From Actinomycetota bacterium (GTDB lineage: Bacteria > Actinomycetota > Coriobacteriia > Anaerosomatales > UBA912): DNA of 37,101 nt. A program made the translations under genes and the position numbers. The stretch lies in assembly GCA_018334075.1 (NCBI GenBank), contig JAGXSC010000010.1, positions 1 to 37,101 on the forward strand. Reading direction: 5' to 3'. Numbering within the stretch: the stretch's first letter is position 1; each line of letters starts with the position of its first letter. A model generated the notes under the pieces. That model did no database searches. It had not been told where the DNA came from and saw only the letters and a program-made list of their open reading frames with translations. Shown here one piece after another: positions 14,235 through 22,270 of this stretch.

Positions 14235-15276
14235 AGAGCGTAGCCATCTGAACGTTGGAGAATCGCCTGCGGTAAGACGCCATATAGTCGACCTTGCGCT
14301 CAATAGCCTCAATCACCGCGTTCGAAAAATTCACCTTCTCGAACTTTTGAGCGCTCCCCAATCCGCCCGGGGAAAAGACGTTGACCTCCATGAGCTTGTC
14401 ACCAACGATGTCCAGCCCCACCAGGAACATTCCGTCAGCCACCAATTTTGGTCGTACGATCTCGGCGATCCGCAGATGCGCGTCGGTTATCTCGGCTGGC
14501 GCGATCGTGCCTCCTGCATGAACATTCGAGCGTATGTCATCCCCTGATCTGACACGCCTGAATGCTCCGTACTTGCCCTTGTGGCGCAGTGGCTGCCCGT
14601 TCATCATGAAGAGTCGAATGTCCCCCTCCTCGGCGTCGGGCAGATACTCTTGCACTATAACGTAGCCATCCCTGGTGAGCGCATCGATCATCTGGTTGAG
14701 GTTGCGCGTGGTGGCATGGTCAACCAGAAAGACCCCCTTGCCGCCTGAGCCTTGAAGGGGCTTTATAATCGCGCGACCATTCTCCTGCTTGATATACTCC
14801 TTGATCTCATCGCGATCACGGGTTATCAGCGTGCGTGGGCGAACTTCCTCCGGAAACTGCTGGAAATACATTTTATTCATGGCCTTGCCGAGCCCGTTTG
14901 GATCGTTGAGGACTATGACGCCGTGGCGCATTGCCAGACGGCCAAAATCAATACCTGCGTTCTGCTTCCATGGATCCTCGGTATCCTGAGATGGATCGTT
15001 CCTCAGCATAAGAACGTCGAGGTCATCAACGGTGATCCTTCGGGTTCGGGCCTTGCTGGAGCGAAGCCCAGCCAAATAGGGCTCACCGGACTTGTACTTG
15101 TCTTTCGGAGCATGGCGAGCGCGGGCCCGAATCTTCTCGTCCGGATCGTACGCGAAATCACCTGGAGTCATGACCCATGCCTCGTAGCCCTTGTTTATGG
15201 CAGCCATAGCCAGTCTGGTAGTGGTGTAGCCCGCTTGTTCCGTCTCTATGTCGTTGACGAGAAAGCCTATCTTCAT
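14233..15276 (-). CDS. GshB-like ATP-grasp ligase
   Basis: A 347-residue ATP-grasp protein related to bacterial glutathione synthetase (COG0189). The N-terminal domain reads MKIGFLVNDIETE with VMTPGDF, as in GshB. The hinge LNDPNGLGKAMNKMYFQQFP and the ATP-binding strand AIIKPLQGSGGKGVFL match the GshB core, and metal-binding residues end at LMEVNVFSPGGLG. The family joins a carboxylate to an amine through an acyl phosphate. No glutamate-cysteine ligase is nearby and actinobacteria usually lack glutathione, so the substrate is probably different. Its ATG overlaps the stop of the amidohydrolase-like gene (ATGA, 15276-15273), implying a joint pathway, and the pair follows pstB. The substrate cannot be read from sequence. 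Confidence 0.82.
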   Translation of the reverse strand: MKIGFLVNDIETEQAGYTTTRLAMAAINKGYEAWVMTPGDFAYDPDEKIRARARHAPKDKYKSGEPYLAGLRSSKARTRRITVDDLDVLMLRNDPSQDTEDPWKQNAGIDFGRLAMRHGVIVLNDPNGLGKAMNKMYFQQFPEEVRPRTLITRDRDEIKEYIKQENGRAIIKPLQGSGGKGVFLVDHATTRNLNQMIDALTRDGYVIVQEYLPDAEEGDIRLFMMNGQPLRHKGKYGAFRRVRSGDDIRSNVHAGGTIAPAEITDAHLRIAEIVRPKLVADGMFLVGLDIVGDKLMEVNVFSPGGLGSAQKFEKVNFSNAVIEAIERKVDYMASYRRRFSNVQMATL

Positions 15277-16085
15277 TTGGCTGACCGAGCCCTTTCTTTG
15301 ATCCCGGAGTTCACGGGCTCCATCAAAGCAAGTGTATTTTCTATCGCCCGAGATGCTTGTATTAGAACTTCTTTCCTTCTTTCCAGCTGATGCATATCCA
15401 CTTTACCCGTCCACTCATCCATAAAAGACTTCTTAAACTCAATCGCCAAAGCGCACGCCCTGCCGGGATACCTTTCGTTTACCCAGGTCGGAAAGTGGCC
15501 GCCTTTGAATTTGACGTTTTCCCTGACGTCGAAGCCTGCGTCAGCGAATGTCCGATTAAAAGCGCTTACCACCGAAGCCCATCTCGCACTGTCTACTGAG
15601 CGGGTGCCTACATTTACATCCGGGTTTTCAGTCGGATTCGCGGGGGGAGCAAGGATGCCGCCGCGCCGATGATTATAGGAGTGCAGATCAAGCACGACAA
15701 TACGTCCATGCTTTTCGATTGCGGCGTCTAAAACATTTTCCGCAACTCTATAAAACTCATCGTAAACTTTCATTGACTCTTCGATCATCGATTCGGTCAG
15801 TGGCTGACCCCAGATCATCAAACCCCAAGCATCTTCGGGGCCTGAGTAAACAGCGTTTTTGCGATGCCTATTCAGGTCCACCTCGAACCTTGAACGAGAC
15901 GCCACAATGGTAGTGACGCCCATATCTCCGAGGTAATCGGTGTGGGGGTCTTCTTCACGTCTGCGTTGTTCGGGTTCGAGTATGCAATTCTCTTGCAGCT
16001 CATCCCTCAAGTATGAGCCTGCATGCAGGGCGACCGCGATTACGGGCGTGCCCAAGTCCGTGACTTTAGCGATGCCGTTTTCCAT
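15273..16085 (-). CDS. N-formylglutamate amidohydrolase-like metallohydrolase
   Basis: A 270-residue protein of the N-formylglutamate amidohydrolase family (PF05013), zinc hydrolases related to carboxypeptidases. Family marks are VALHAGSYL near residue 20, DPHTDYLGDM near 48, SRFEVDLNRHRKNAVY near 65-80, and VVLDLHSYNHRRGG near 130. The histidine-utilisation enzyme HutG is the best-known member, but no hut genes lie here. Instead it is fused by a 4-base overlap to a GshB-like ligase and starts 17 bases after pstB, so it is probably the fifth gene of the pst operon. No ribosome site precedes the ATG at 16085, so translation may depend on coupling to pstB. It likely cleaves a glutamyl- or aspartyl-type amide or peptide, but this is inference. 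Confidence 0.8.
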   Translation of the reverse strand: MENGIAKVTDLGTPVIAVALHAGSYLRDELQENCILEPEQRRREEDPHTDYLGDMGVTTIVASRSRFEVDLNRHRKNAVYSGPEDAWGLMIWGQPLTESMIEESMKVYDEFYRVAENVLDAAIEKHGRIVVLDLHSYNHRRGGILAPPANPTENPDVNVGTRSVDSARWASVVSAFNRTFADAGFDVRENVKFKGGHFPTWVNERYPGRACALAIEFKKSFMDEWTGKVDMHQLERRKEVLIQASRAIENTLALMEPVNSGIKERARSAK

Positions 16086-16102
16086 AGGTGGCAGCGTGAC
16101 GA

Positions 16103-16891
16103 CTAACCGAAGCGGCCGGTGATGTAAGCTTCCGTACGACTGTCGGAAGGATTCGTGAACATCACTCGGGTCTCGCCCATCTCGATCAACGATGCGGGTT
16201 GCTCCATGCTCTCTCGCAACATAAACGCAGTCTGATCGGAGACCCGGGCGGCTTGCTGCATATTGTGCGTGACGATGACTATGGTTACGGATTCTTTTAG
16301 CTGAGCGATAGTGTCTTCGATCTGCTGGGTAGAGATCGGATCCAGTGATGAGGCTGGCTCATCCATAAGAAGCACCTCGGGTTCGGTCGCCAGAGCTCTG
16401 GCGATACACAGCCTTTGCTGCTGTCCCCCGGAAAGCTCAAAGGCGTGCTTTCGCAGCAGATCCTTTACTTCCCTCCAAAGCGCGGCACGTTTTAGTGACT
16501 CTTCGACGATTTGATCGAGATCCGATTTGCCACGAACTCCGTGTGTCTTTGGACCATAAGCAACGTTGTCGTATATGGTCATGGGAAACGGATTTGGTTT
16601 TTGAAATATCTGGCCGACTCGCTTACGTAGCTCGACAGGATCAACCGCGCGACTGTCATAGATGTCGACGCCGTCAAGCAAGATATTCCCGCCAACCGTG
16701 ACATTGCCGATCTCATCATTCATGCGGTTCAGGCAGCGAATCAAGGTGGACTTGCCGCAGCCTGAAGGACCAATCAAGGCAGTGACCGATTCTGCGGGTA
16801 TTTGCATGGTGACACCGGCAACAGCCATGTCGTTCCCATAGCTAACCGATACATCGGTCAGCTTAAAAGAACCGAGATTGTTGCTTACCAT
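16103..16891 (-). CDS. pstB: Phosphate ABC transporter ATP-binding protein
   Basis: A 262-residue ATPase that drives PstCA-mediated phosphate import at the inner face of the membrane. Walker A is GPSGCGKST, followed by the PstB-specific [10 protein letters not shown]; the Q-loop region is [20 protein letters not shown], the signature LSGGQQQR, Walker [14 protein letters not shown] and the switch [12 protein letters not shown]. The ATG at 16891 overlaps the pstA stop (ATGGTAA) and follows GAGGAGA with an 8-base gap. A longer frame starting at 16981 lies inside pstA and adds an unrelated cysteine-rich stretch, so it is rejected. The gene normally downstream, phoU, is absent; two unusual genes follow instead. 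Confidence 0.95.
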   Translation of the reverse strand: MVSNNLGSFKLTDVSVSYGNDMAVAGVTMQIPAESVTALIGPSGCGKSTLIRCLNRMNDEIGNVTVGGNILLDGVDIYDSRAVDPVELRKRVGQIFQKPNPFPMTIYDNVAYGPKTHGVRGKSDLDQIVEESLKRAALWREVKDLLRKHAFELSGGQQQRLCIARALATEPEVLLMDEPASSLDPISTQQIEDTIAQLKESVTIVIVTHNMQQAARVSDQTAFMLRESMEQPASLIEMGETRVMFTNPSDSRTEAYITGRFG

Positions 16892-17748
16892 CTGATCTTT
16901 CTCCTCTGATTGGAACGCCAAATCGAAACAACCACATTTAGTATGCTCACACCCGCAACCAAGACAAACGCTGTGCCCCAAACCATGTGTGGAGCATCTT
17001 TTGTTGCCTGGGTAGCCATGATAAACAGGTGGTAAGGCAAGGCCATCGTCTGCGACATCGGAGAAGCCGCCAGTGGCGCAAAAAATGCAACTGCGGTGAG
17101 CAGTATTGGTGCCGTCTCGCCTGCCGCCCGTGAGAGCCCCAGGATAGAGCCGGTCACGATTCCGGGAGCGGCGGCGGGCAGAACTATGCGCCCAATCGTC
17201 CTAAGCTTGGTAGCACCCAAGGCGAGTGACGCTTGGCGCAAATCGGTAGGGATCTGCCTCAGAGCCTCTTCCGTAGCAGTGATGATCACGGGGAGCGTCA
17301 AGCATGCAAGAGTGGCGGCCCCCGCCAGGATCGATCGTCCCCAGCCAAACACACTGACGAACATTGCAAAACCAAAGAGCCCGTAGACGATCGAAGGAAC
17401 GCCTGCCATGTTTGCTATAGCAAGCCGAATAATTCTGGTAGTTCTGTTTCTCGGCGCGTATTCGGAAAGGTATATACCCGCCATCACGCCAATAGGTATC
17501 GCGAGAAGCGCGGCGCCCAAAGTGAGATAGAAAGTACCAACAATCGCCGGAAATATACCACCTTCGGTCATGAAAGCCCTTGGTGGTTGGGACAAGAACT
17601 CCCAGTTTACGAAGCCGAAACCTCTTACCGAAATGTATCCTACAAAAAGTAGGGCGATCCCGAGCGAAACGCTCGCGCAAATCCCCAATGCAACCTTTGC
17701 AATTGCCTCATACGCCCTTGCGCGCCTGATCCGTGCCCTGACCTTCAT
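16885..17748 (-). CDS. pstA: Phosphate ABC transporter permease PstA
   Basis: A 287-residue integral membrane permease with six predicted helices. The conserved binding-protein-dependent transport loop shows as [26 protein letters not shown], and [16 protein letters not shown] is the usual PstA helix. With PstC it forms the phosphate channel. The ATG at 17748 overlaps the pstC stop (ATGA) and has GAGGTGG upstream, so it is preferred over a GTG at 17757. Its own end overlaps the pstB start. The cytosolic N-terminus is rich in arginine, consistent with the inside-positive rule. Confidence 0.94.
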   Translation of the reverse strand: MKVRARIRRARAYEAIAKVALGICASVSLGIALLFVGYISVRGFGFVNWEFLSQPPRAFMTEGGIFPAIVGTFYLTLGAALLAIPIGVMAGIYLSEYAPRNRTTRIIRLAIANMAGVPSIVYGLFGFAMFVSVFGWGRSILAGAATLACLTLPVIITATEEALRQIPTDLRQASLALGATKLRTIGRIVLPAAAPGIVTGSILGLSRAAGETAPILLTAVAFFAPLAASPMSQTMALPYHLFIMATQATKDAPHMVWGTAFVLVAGVSILNVVVSIWRSNQRRKIRW

Positions 17749-18671
17749 CTTCGCCACCTCCGACGCTGACGCTCAAGTACAACATCGGCGGCCAAATTGA
17801 TTAAAAAGGTCACGGTGAAAAGGAAGAAGCCCATGACAAAGAGCGCCGAGAAGTGAAGTCCACCCCTGACGGTCTCTCCCATTTCATTGGCGATGGTCCC
17901 TGGAAGCGTTCTCACTGCCATCAGAGGATCCGGGGGGATAATTCCAGCATTTCCGGCAAGCATTAGCACGACCATGGTCTCACCTATCGCCCTACCTAAT
18001 CCCAGCATCACCGCTGCGAAAATACCCGATGAAGCGGCAGGGATGACTACTTTGAATGTTGTCTGCCAGCGAGTGTTCCCCAATGCGGCCGAGCCCTGGC
18101 GAAGCTCGTTTGGCACCGCATGAAGCGCATCCTCGGAGATAGAGATGATCGTCGGAAGGCACATAAATCCAACCATCAGTCCGGCCGTCATCGCGGTGAG
18201 CCCGGTCTGAGTTCCAAACGCCTCTTTTACCCAAGGAGCCAGAATCGCGAGTCCTATGAGTCCTAAGACCACAGAGGGGATCGCGGCCATGAACTCAATG
18301 ATCGATTTGGCGATATCCTTTATGCGTTTGCCGGCAAACTCTGAAATGAACACCGCAGATAGTATTCCAAGCGGAACAGCCACTGTCAGTGCAACCAGAG
18401 TCGCCCAGGCTGAGCCAACGATCGCAGGAAGAAAGCCGAACTGCTGATTTTTCGAGGTCGGAAACCAACTCTCTCCAAACAGCATGTTTATCAGGCCGAC
18501 CTCTTGCATTGCCCGCATTCCGTTTAGAAACAGGAATATGGCGATGCTGGCGAGCACCAATATGGCCGTCCACCCGGAGATACCTATCAATATTTTGATG
18601 AAAATCTCGACCGCCTGGGAAGTACCCAGGCGGTCGAGGCGTCGCTTAGCGCGAGCTGTAGAATCGGGCAT
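17745..18671 (-). CDS. pstC: Phosphate ABC transporter permease PstC
   Basis: A 308-residue permease with six predicted helices and an arginine-rich cytosolic N-terminus. Family marks are WFPTSKNQQFGFLPAIVGS, AIPSVVLGLIGLAILAP and the coupling loop EDALHAVPNELRQGSAALGNTRW. The start at ATG 18671 is 12 bases past the pstS stop; a TTG at 18680 is an in-frame alternative and the ribosome site is weak for both. Codons 12-22 form a perfect 14-bp inverted repeat at DNA level, followed by a short T-rich run. This may lower pstC, pstA and pstB expression relative to pstS. Confidence 0.94.
   Translation of the reverse strand: MPDSTARAKRRLDRLGTSQAVEIFIKILIGISGWTAILVLASIAIFLFLNGMRAMQEVGLINMLFGESWFPTSKNQQFGFLPAIVGSAWATLVALTVAVPLGILSAVFISEFAGKRIKDIAKSIIEFMAAIPSVVLGLIGLAILAPWVKEAFGTQTGLTAMTAGLMVGFMCLPTIISISEDALHAVPNELRQGSAALGNTRWQTTFKVVIPAASSGIFAAVMLGLGRAIGETMVVLMLAGNAGIIPPDPLMAVRTLPGTIANEMGETVRGGLHFSALFVMGFFLFTVTFLINLAADVVLERQRRRWRR
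18606..18638 (-). promoter_or_regulatory. Strong hairpin (attenuator-like) inside the start of pstC
   Basis: A perfect 14-bp inverted repeat (arms 18606-18619 and 18625-18638, left arm CTCGACCGCCTGGG) with a 5-base loop lies 33-65 bases into pstC. On the transcribed strand it is followed by ATTTTCATC, a weak T-run, so it resembles a partial intrinsic terminator or an RNA-stability element protecting the 3' end of pstS mRNA. A chance origin from GC-rich codons is possible, but a perfect 14-bp stem with a 5-base loop is uncommon. Confidence 0.55.
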
Positions 18672-18683
18672 TAATCTCAATCT

Positions 18684-19574
18684 CTACTGAACCGACACGA
18701 AACCCTGGTCCGTTATGATAGCACTTCCATCTTCACTTAGCACCCAATCCAGGAAAGCCTGGATTACGCCGGTGGGCTGGCCGTTGGTGTACATGTAAAG
18801 ATAACGAGCGAGCGGGTAGCTCTGATCCATTGCGGTCTCCACGCTGGCCACCACGCCATCGATGGCTAGCACTTTAGTGGCCTCCGTCAAATAGCCAAGA
18901 CCTACATAGCCAATGGCTGCTTCGTTCTGAGTTACCTCATTGACGATCGCCTGAGTAGAGGGCAACAACATGGCCTCTTTGGCGAACTCGGCATTCTCGT
19001 CCTCTACAGCGACAACCTCTTCCTTGAAAAACTCAAACGTCCCTGAAGCACTGTCCCGAGAGACCAGAACGATGTCCAAGTCCGGGCCGCCGACCTCGCT
19101 CCAGTTGGTGATCTCTCCACGGTAGATCGCTCCCAACTGCGCAAGCGTCAGCTCGGTCACAGGATTGCTCGAGTGGACAACAACGGCCACACAGTCAACC
19201 GCGACAGCATGCTCAACGGGATCCACATTGTTCTCCCTGGCCTGAGCAATCTCTTCGTCCTTCATGCCTCTTGATGCAGTGGCAATGTCGATCGTGCCAT
19301 TGATCATGGCCGCAATACCGGTACCCGAGCCGCCACCCTTGATCGACAAAACGACATCGGGATTCACACCCATGAACTCCTCGGCTAAAGCCTGAGCCAT
19401 GTTGACCATGGTGTCAGATCCCTGAATGTTTATCGTTCCAGACAGATCGCTTCCCTGTTCGACTGGCGTACCGCCAGTCCCATCCTGCTCAGGGGCGGCG
19501 CAGCCTGCCAGCCCCAGGCCGACAACTGCGAATGCGGTAAGCACCGCAAACATAAATAGCTTGCTGACTTTCAT
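18684..19574 (-). CDS. pstS: Phosphate-binding lipoprotein PstS
   Basis: A 296-residue extracytoplasmic phosphate receptor. It has a lipoprotein signal: positive start MKVSKLF, hydrophobic core, and lipobox LAGC with Cys25 as the lipid anchor, followed by a flexible Gly/Thr-rich spacer. Phosphate-contact motifs are INIQGSDTMVN, KGGGSGTGIAAMINGTIDIATASR and SRDSASGTFEFFKEEV. AAGGGAAG lies just before the ATG. It leads the pst operon and is divergent from phoP, with PHO-box-like repeats between them, so induction at low phosphate is expected. The lipid anchor fits a single-membrane envelope. Confidence 0.95.
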   Translation of the reverse strand: MKVSKLFMFAVLTAFAVVGLGLAGCAAPEQDGTGGTPVEQGSDLSGTINIQGSDTMVNMAQALAEEFMGVNPDVVLSIKGGGSGTGIAAMINGTIDIATASRGMKDEEIAQARENNVDPVEHAVAVDCVAVVVHSSNPVTELTLAQLGAIYRGEITNWSEVGGPDLDIVLVSRDSASGTFEFFKEEVVAVEDENAEFAKEAMLLPSTQAIVNEVTQNEAAIGYVGLGYLTEATKVLAIDGVVASVETAMDQSYPLARYLYMYTNGQPTGVIQAFLDWVLSEDGSAIITDQGFVSVQ

Positions 19575-19670
19575 AGCTTCCCTTTCTCGAACGAACCGCC
19601 TAAAAGGCTATTGGCCACTCCACAACGCATACGATTCTATAGCGAGCAATCGGTCTATAGGTTGCATAAA

Positions 19671-19729
19671 TGTTAAATATTGCCTGCAAATGTAAAATAT
19701 ATGTGAATCGCACTTGAAATGGATGTTTC
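19671..19729. promoter_or_regulatory. PHO-box-like repeat array between pstS and phoP
   Basis: Hexamers resembling the PhoP/PhoB recognition unit recur at an 11-bp period on the plus strand: TGTAAA (19691), TGTGAA (19702), CTTGAA (19713, weaker) and TGTTTC (19724, weaker). A further TGTTAA lies at 19671. Read on the pstS strand, the best ones are TTCACA, TTTACA and TTAACA, which fit the TT-x-ACA consensus of Gram-positive PHO boxes. The array can serve both the pst operon and phoPR. A TATAGA (19654-19659, minus strand) might be the pstS -10 box, but its spacing from TTAACA is only 11 bases. Confidence 0.6.
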
Positions 19730-19776
19730 GTGTGCAATCATGAGTCGCATTGCAAGCGTTGCAAGGAGGCAATCCG

Positions 19777-20487
19777 TTGGCAAACATCCTGGTCGTCGAG
19801 GATGACCCTGTCATAAGGCAAACGGTAGACTACGCGCTAAGGCGAGCAGGTTTTGAAACTGTCACTAGCGCCAACGGCCTTGAGGCGCTCGAGATCGCCA
19901 GAGCTTTCAAGCCCGACCTCATCTTGCTCGATCTCATGCTGCCAGGCATTGACGGGTACATGTTCGCGCAAAACCTGCGAGAAACCAACCGATCCACACC
20001 CATAATCATCGTAACGGCGCTGGATCAGGAGACTGACAAGATCAGGGGCCTCGATGCTGGAGCCGACGACTACATAACGAAGCCCTTCTCGATGGAAGAG
20101 CTTCTTGCCAGGGTCCGAGCGAACTTGCGCCGGGTTCGGGAGCGTGAGGTACTCAAAGGCAACGCGACTATCGAGGCGGGCGACCTGGTTATCGAGCCGG
20201 GCCAACTGAGCGTGCGTGTATCCGGAGCCCCGGTAAAGTTGCGCCTGAAGGAGTTTCAGCTACTTGTGTCTCTCGCTTCGGAGCCAGGCATATTGAAGAC
20301 CAGACAGCATCTTGCGCAAGAGGTGTGGGGATATGAGTTTCTGCCCTCGTCACGAACGATCGACGTACATATTCGACGACTTCGACAGGCGATAGAGGAT
20401 CCATCCGAGTTCATTTATGTTCATACTGTCCATGGTGTAGGGTATCGATTCGCTCCGATACCAAAGGTCGAGTCCGCCGAGTGGTAA
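19777..20487 (+). CDS. phoP: Phosphate regulon response regulator (OmpR/PhoB family)
   Basis: A 236-residue regulator with an N-terminal receiver domain (about 1-120: acidic pair in VVEDD, phospho-acceptor Asp52 in LILLDLMLPG, switch Thr in IIIVTALD, Lys in YITKPFSMEEL) and a C-terminal winged helix of the OmpR class (about 135-232, ending RTIDVHIRRLRQAIED and VHGVGYRF). Translation should begin at the TTG at 19777, since AAGGAGG (19763-19769) is 7 bases upstream; an in-frame ATG at 19750 precedes that ribosome site. It is divergent from pstS, 16 bases before the kinase gene, and should bind the repeat array in its own promoter. Confidence 0.9.
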   Translation: MANILVVEDDPVIRQTVDYALRRAGFETVTSANGLEALEIARAFKPDLILLDLMLPGIDGYMFAQNLRETNRSTPIIIVTALDQETDKIRGLDAGADDYITKPFSMEELLARVRANLRRVREREVLKGNATIEAGDLVIEPGQLSVRVSGAPVKLRLKEFQLLVSLASEPGILKTRQHLAQEVWGYEFLPSSRTIDVHIRRLRQAIEDPSEFIYVHTVHGVGYRFAPIPKVESAEW

Positions 20488-20503
20488 AAGCTGGTACCAA
20501 CCG

Positions 20504-22270
20504 ATGAACGCCAAAAACGACAGATTGAACATCCCGAAACGATATCGAACAACCGCGGTCTACATTCTCTTGCTGATTGCACTAGCATCAGTGTGGTCCT
20601 TTGCCCTGTTCACTCCGCTGAACTCTGCTTTGGAGGAGAGAGAGGAGCGCCACTTTCTTGCAACGGCTCAAACCGCTTCTCTTGTTGTGGAGAACATCGC
20701 TGATCCGGAGCCGGCGCTTGACAGGCTTGCTCGCGACACAGGCCTTCGGATCTCACTTGTCGACTCAACCGGCCAAGTGCTCATCGACACGGCGGGCAAG
20801 GATATCCGCGACATACCTAACTCACGTGACCCGGAGATACTCTCGGCCTTACAAGGTCGAATCGGACTGGACCGCCGGGCCGAAGTTGATGCTGACATGG
20901 AGGTGCTGCACGTTGCGGTGCCTGTTAGCCACGAGGGGGAGACTGCGGCTCTACGCGTATCCGAGACGCACGATGAAATTACAGCGATACTCGCCTCGGC
21001 ACAAAATTTCGGTTTATTCCTGCTGGCTGCCGTCATCGTTTCGACTGTCATTCTTGTCATTCGGCTGACGCAGCATCTAAAAGAGCCCTTGGAGAGGTTG
21101 ACGCTTGCCACAAAGGATATCTCGGCAGGTAACCTCTCTGTTTCCGTACGCAGCGAGGATGCAGAGCTGGCACCGCTCTCTGAGGCATTGGCCGAATTGA
21201 AAGAGTATATGAAGATCAGATTCGGAGAACTTCAATCCGAAAGGCAGAACCTTCGCATCGTGCTGGACGGCCTTGCTGACGCAGTGTTCCTGCTCGAGGG
21301 AGAGATAATCACCTTTGCGAACAGTGCCGCAGGAAGGATATTCAGGACGCCCGTTGCCGGCTGGGCGGGGCAGAGCATCGCTTCAACACCCTTGCCCACC
21401 TCCGTTGTCTCGGCCGTTCTCTCGACCGTTACCTCAGCGACAAAAGAGCACAGCGTTACCGAGTGCGGCCCGGATGCCTCGGGGGCGATACTGAAAGTGT
21501 CGGTGACTCCACTACAGCGCATCGGTGAACCGGACAGAACTTTAGTCGTCATCAGCGATATCACCGAGAGAGTTCGAACCGAGCGGTTGCGCAGGGACTT
21601 CGTGGCAAACGCCAGTCATGAGCTCAAGACACCGGTGGCCACGATGCAGCTGCTCGCCGAGACGACGCGCGACGCCGCCAAAGATAACGACATCGACCAA
21701 GCGCTGGCCTTTGCGGCGCAGATTGCCGATGAGTCCCGCCGCCTGGGGCGTCTCGTAACCGAACTTCTAAACCTTTCGAGGCTTGAGTCGACACCAGCGC
21801 CTGATACGGTAACGGACATAAGGCAAGCCGCCTCCAATGCCTTCGCTGGTCACCGGGTTACGGCAGCGCAAAAAGGACTCACGCTAGAGATCGATGATGC
21901 CAAGGTCCGCGACGAAGACCTCTACGTTAACGCCGATCCGACCGATCTAGCGATAATCTTCGACAACCTGCTCGACAACGCCGTGAACTACACAATAGAA
22001 GGTGGGGTCAAGGTCATCCTGGAGGCCGACAACGCCAACGTGCGAATCTCGTTTATCGACTCCGGGATTGGAATACCGCAGGAAGACATCCCCCGAATAT
22101 TTGAACGCTTCTATCGAGTCGACAGAGCCCGTTCCCGTGCGACCGGGAGCACGGGCCTAGGTCTTTCCCTAGTGCGAAATGTGGTTGAGCGCTCCAAGGG
22201 ATCGCTGGAGGTCATCTCCGAGCTTGGCAAAGGCTCAACTTTTGTGGTGATCTTGCCCAGAGTCAACTGA
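20504..22270 (+). CDS. phoR: Phosphate regulon sensor histidine kinase
   Basis: A 588-residue membrane kinase. The order is TM helix (about 16-38), extracytoplasmic domain (about 39-165), second TM helix (about 168-189), HAMP linker, PAS domain (about 245-345, IVLDGLADAVFLLEGEIITF), HisKA box with His372 in ASHELKTPVATM, and the ATPase domain with N-box LLDNAVNYT, G1 DSGIGIPQEDIPRIFERFYR and G2 GSTGLGLSLVRNVV. This is the PhoR plan for control by phosphate transport status. It follows phoP by 16 bases. Its last 36 bases overlap the end of the convergent PAP2 gene. With no phoU beside pstB, the link between transporter and kinase may be encoded elsewhere. Confidence 0.92.
   Translation: MNAKNDRLNIPKRYRTTAVYILLLIALASVWSFALFTPLNSALEEREERHFLATAQTASLVVENIADPEPALDRLARDTGLRISLVDSTGQVLIDTAGKDIRDIPNSRDPEILSALQGRIGLDRRAEVDADMEVLHVAVPVSHEGETAALRVSETHDEITAILASAQNFGLFLLAAVIVSTVILVIRLTQHLKEPLERLTLATKDISAGNLSVSVRSEDAELAPLSEALAELKEYMKIRFGELQSERQNLRIVLDGLADAVFLLEGEIITFANSAAGRIFRTPVAGWAGQSIASTPLPTSVVSAVLSTVTSATKEHSVTECGPDASGAILKVSVTPLQRIGEPDRTLVVISDITERVRTERLRRDFVANASHELKTPVATMQLLAETTRDAAKDNDIDQALAFAAQIADESRRLGRLVTELLNLSRLESTPAPDTVTDIRQAASNAFAGHRVTAAQKGLTLEIDDAKVRDEDLYVNADPTDLAIIFDNLLDNAVNYTIEGGVKVILEADNANVRISFIDSGIGIPQEDIPRIFERFYRVDRARSRATGSTGLGLSLVRNVVERSKGSLEVISELGKGSTFVVILPRVN

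Noticed and set aside
14233-15276. True glutathione synthetase
   Set aside because: No glutamate-cysteine ligase is nearby and the lineage is not expected to make glutathione; only family membership is supported.
15273-16085. HutG of histidine degradation
   Set aside because: No hutH, hutU or hutI in the window; the neighbours are pst genes and an ATP-grasp ligase.
16892-16981. N-terminal extension of PstB with several cysteines
   Set aside because: It lies inside pstA in another frame; the ATG at 16891 has a good ribosome site and gives the normal PstB N-terminus.
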